The notes under the pieces are model-generated. The model saw only the letters and a list, made by a program, of their open reading frames with translations, was not told the origin of the DNA and ran no database searches. Of a stretch of 64,000 nucleotides of DNA, positions 63,495-64,000 are shown in pieces. The translations under genes were made by a program, and so were the position numbers. Each line of letters starts with the position of its first letter. Positions within the stretch are counted from its first letter, which is position 1. Source of the DNA: Spirogloea muscicola (lineage: Eukaryota > Streptophyta > Zygnematophyceae > Spirogloeales > Spirogloeaceae); the NCBI GenBank assembly GCA_009602725.1, contig WELB01000022.1, positions 1,000,193 through 1,064,192 on the forward strand, written 5' to 3'.

Positions 63495-64000
63495 ATGAAT
63501 GAGCCTGTTAGCTTTGCTGCCTGGGCTGACGTTTCTGATGTTAAGGCTCAATCGCGGTTTTCCCGTGCTGCAGACGAGCAACCACTGGAGCATCTCCGGA
63601 GTCTCCTCCAAGGGGATGCTCGAGGCCAGGCTCGGCTCCTATCTGTATCGTCTCTGGGAGCGTCTGAGTGGCTCCGCGCTTTGCCTTTGCATGCGGGCTT
63701 GCGGATGGGAAATGCTTTGTTTTGCGATGCTATGCGCCGCCGTCTTGGCTTACCATCCCTGTGCTTGGCAGGGGTGACCCAATGTGAATGTGGGCTGGTT
63801 GAGCATGATGCAGTGCTCATGGGTGACCACATGCTCAGGTGTGCCAAAGGCAGTGAGCGCACGGGCTCCCACAACCTCCTACGTGACGCCATATATGGCA
63901 TCGTCAAGGAGGCGGGATATCAAGTGGCGTTGGAGAGCACCGGGGTGATGCCCGTCCAGCTCCGCAAGGGGGTCCCTCGGACGCGGCGTGTCGATCTGGT
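63495..64000 (+). CDS. Uninterrupted LINE open reading frame, linker, zinc finger and start of endonuclease domain (partial)
   Basis: From ATG 63,495 the frame has no stop for 168 codons to the window edge. Residues 1-90 form an alanine/leucine-rich linker typical of the region after a LINE reverse transcriptase (ASEWLRALPLHAGLRMGNAL, AMRRRLGLP). A CxC-x5-H-x8-H-x3-C pattern follows (CECGLVEH...DHMLRC), then GSHNLLRDAIYGIVKEAGYQ, VALESTGVMP and TRRVDLV, the first acid of the putative PD-(D/E)XK core. The ATG may be internal to a longer frame, because a LINE tail lies just upstream. The least damaged LINE frame here. The rest is beyond the window. Confidence 0.75.
   Translation, partial: MNEPVSFAAWADVSDVKAQSRFSRAADEQPLEHLRSLLQGDARGQARLLSVSSLGASEWLRALPLHAGLRMGNALFCDAMRRRLGLPSLCLAGVTQCECGLVEHDAVLMGDHMLRCAKGSERTGSHNLLRDAIYGIVKEAGYQVALESTGVMPVQLRKGVPRTRRVDL

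Overview
The window looks like a nuclear segment of a green-lineage (streptophyte-type) eukaryote. The evidence is a plant-style LRR receptor kinase gene with phase-2 LRR exons, an F-box/LRR gene, chromodomain-bearing Ty3/gypsy elements, Ty1/copia elements and several plant-type mitochondrial DNA insertions (nad1, atp1, trnC, trnL). I cannot name the species. Genes have introns, and I see no bacterial operon or CRISPR array.

About 1-20.3 kb is a nested graveyard of one Ty3/gypsy chromovirus family. Its parts are pol fragments, two LTRs preceded by a polypurine tract and beginning TGTAAC, one with a full TGTAACA...TGTTACA frame, and solo LTRs. The clearest copy runs from about 14.0 to 20.3 kb. 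It carries a solo LTR inside pol and a mitochondrial nad1 fragment exactly between its reverse transcriptase and RNase H. A minus-strand copia element (6.7-10.1 kb) is split by more LTRs. From 20.3 to 26.0 kb lie a minus-strand LINE reverse transcriptase relic and a nearly full-length copia pol carrying a 228-bp mitochondrial insertion with trnC-GCA.

From 26 to 48.5 kb the sequence is mostly LINE 3' ends, old gypsy relics, a second gypsy lineage (minus, 39.7-41.3 kb), a copia RNase H-LTR-gag junction (46.7-47.9 kb) and one apparently real gene: a minus-strand F-box/LRR protein ending in a RanBP2-type zinc finger (35.2-36.5 kb).

From 48.5 to 62.8 kb there are two related LRR receptor-kinase loci. 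The first (49,036-52,606, plus) gives a fully consistent seven-exon model of 752 residues, but its kinase motifs are altered. The second is rearranged: its signal-peptide exon is on the plus strand (60,323) and the rest is on the minus strand, ending at 60,571. Two large near-perfect palindromes flank or sit inside this locus.

LINE copies share one C-terminal coding domain (zinc finger, then a putative PD-(D/E)XK endonuclease, then a short tail ending LTRGY) and a 3'-UTR stem-loop of the form GGGCTGGC-loop-GCCAGCCC. At least fifteen copies of this stem-loop occur from 26 kb to the right edge. An uninterrupted LINE frame runs off the right end (63,495-64,000). Subfamily names LINE-A, LINE-B and LINE-C are mine, defined by their 3' ends.
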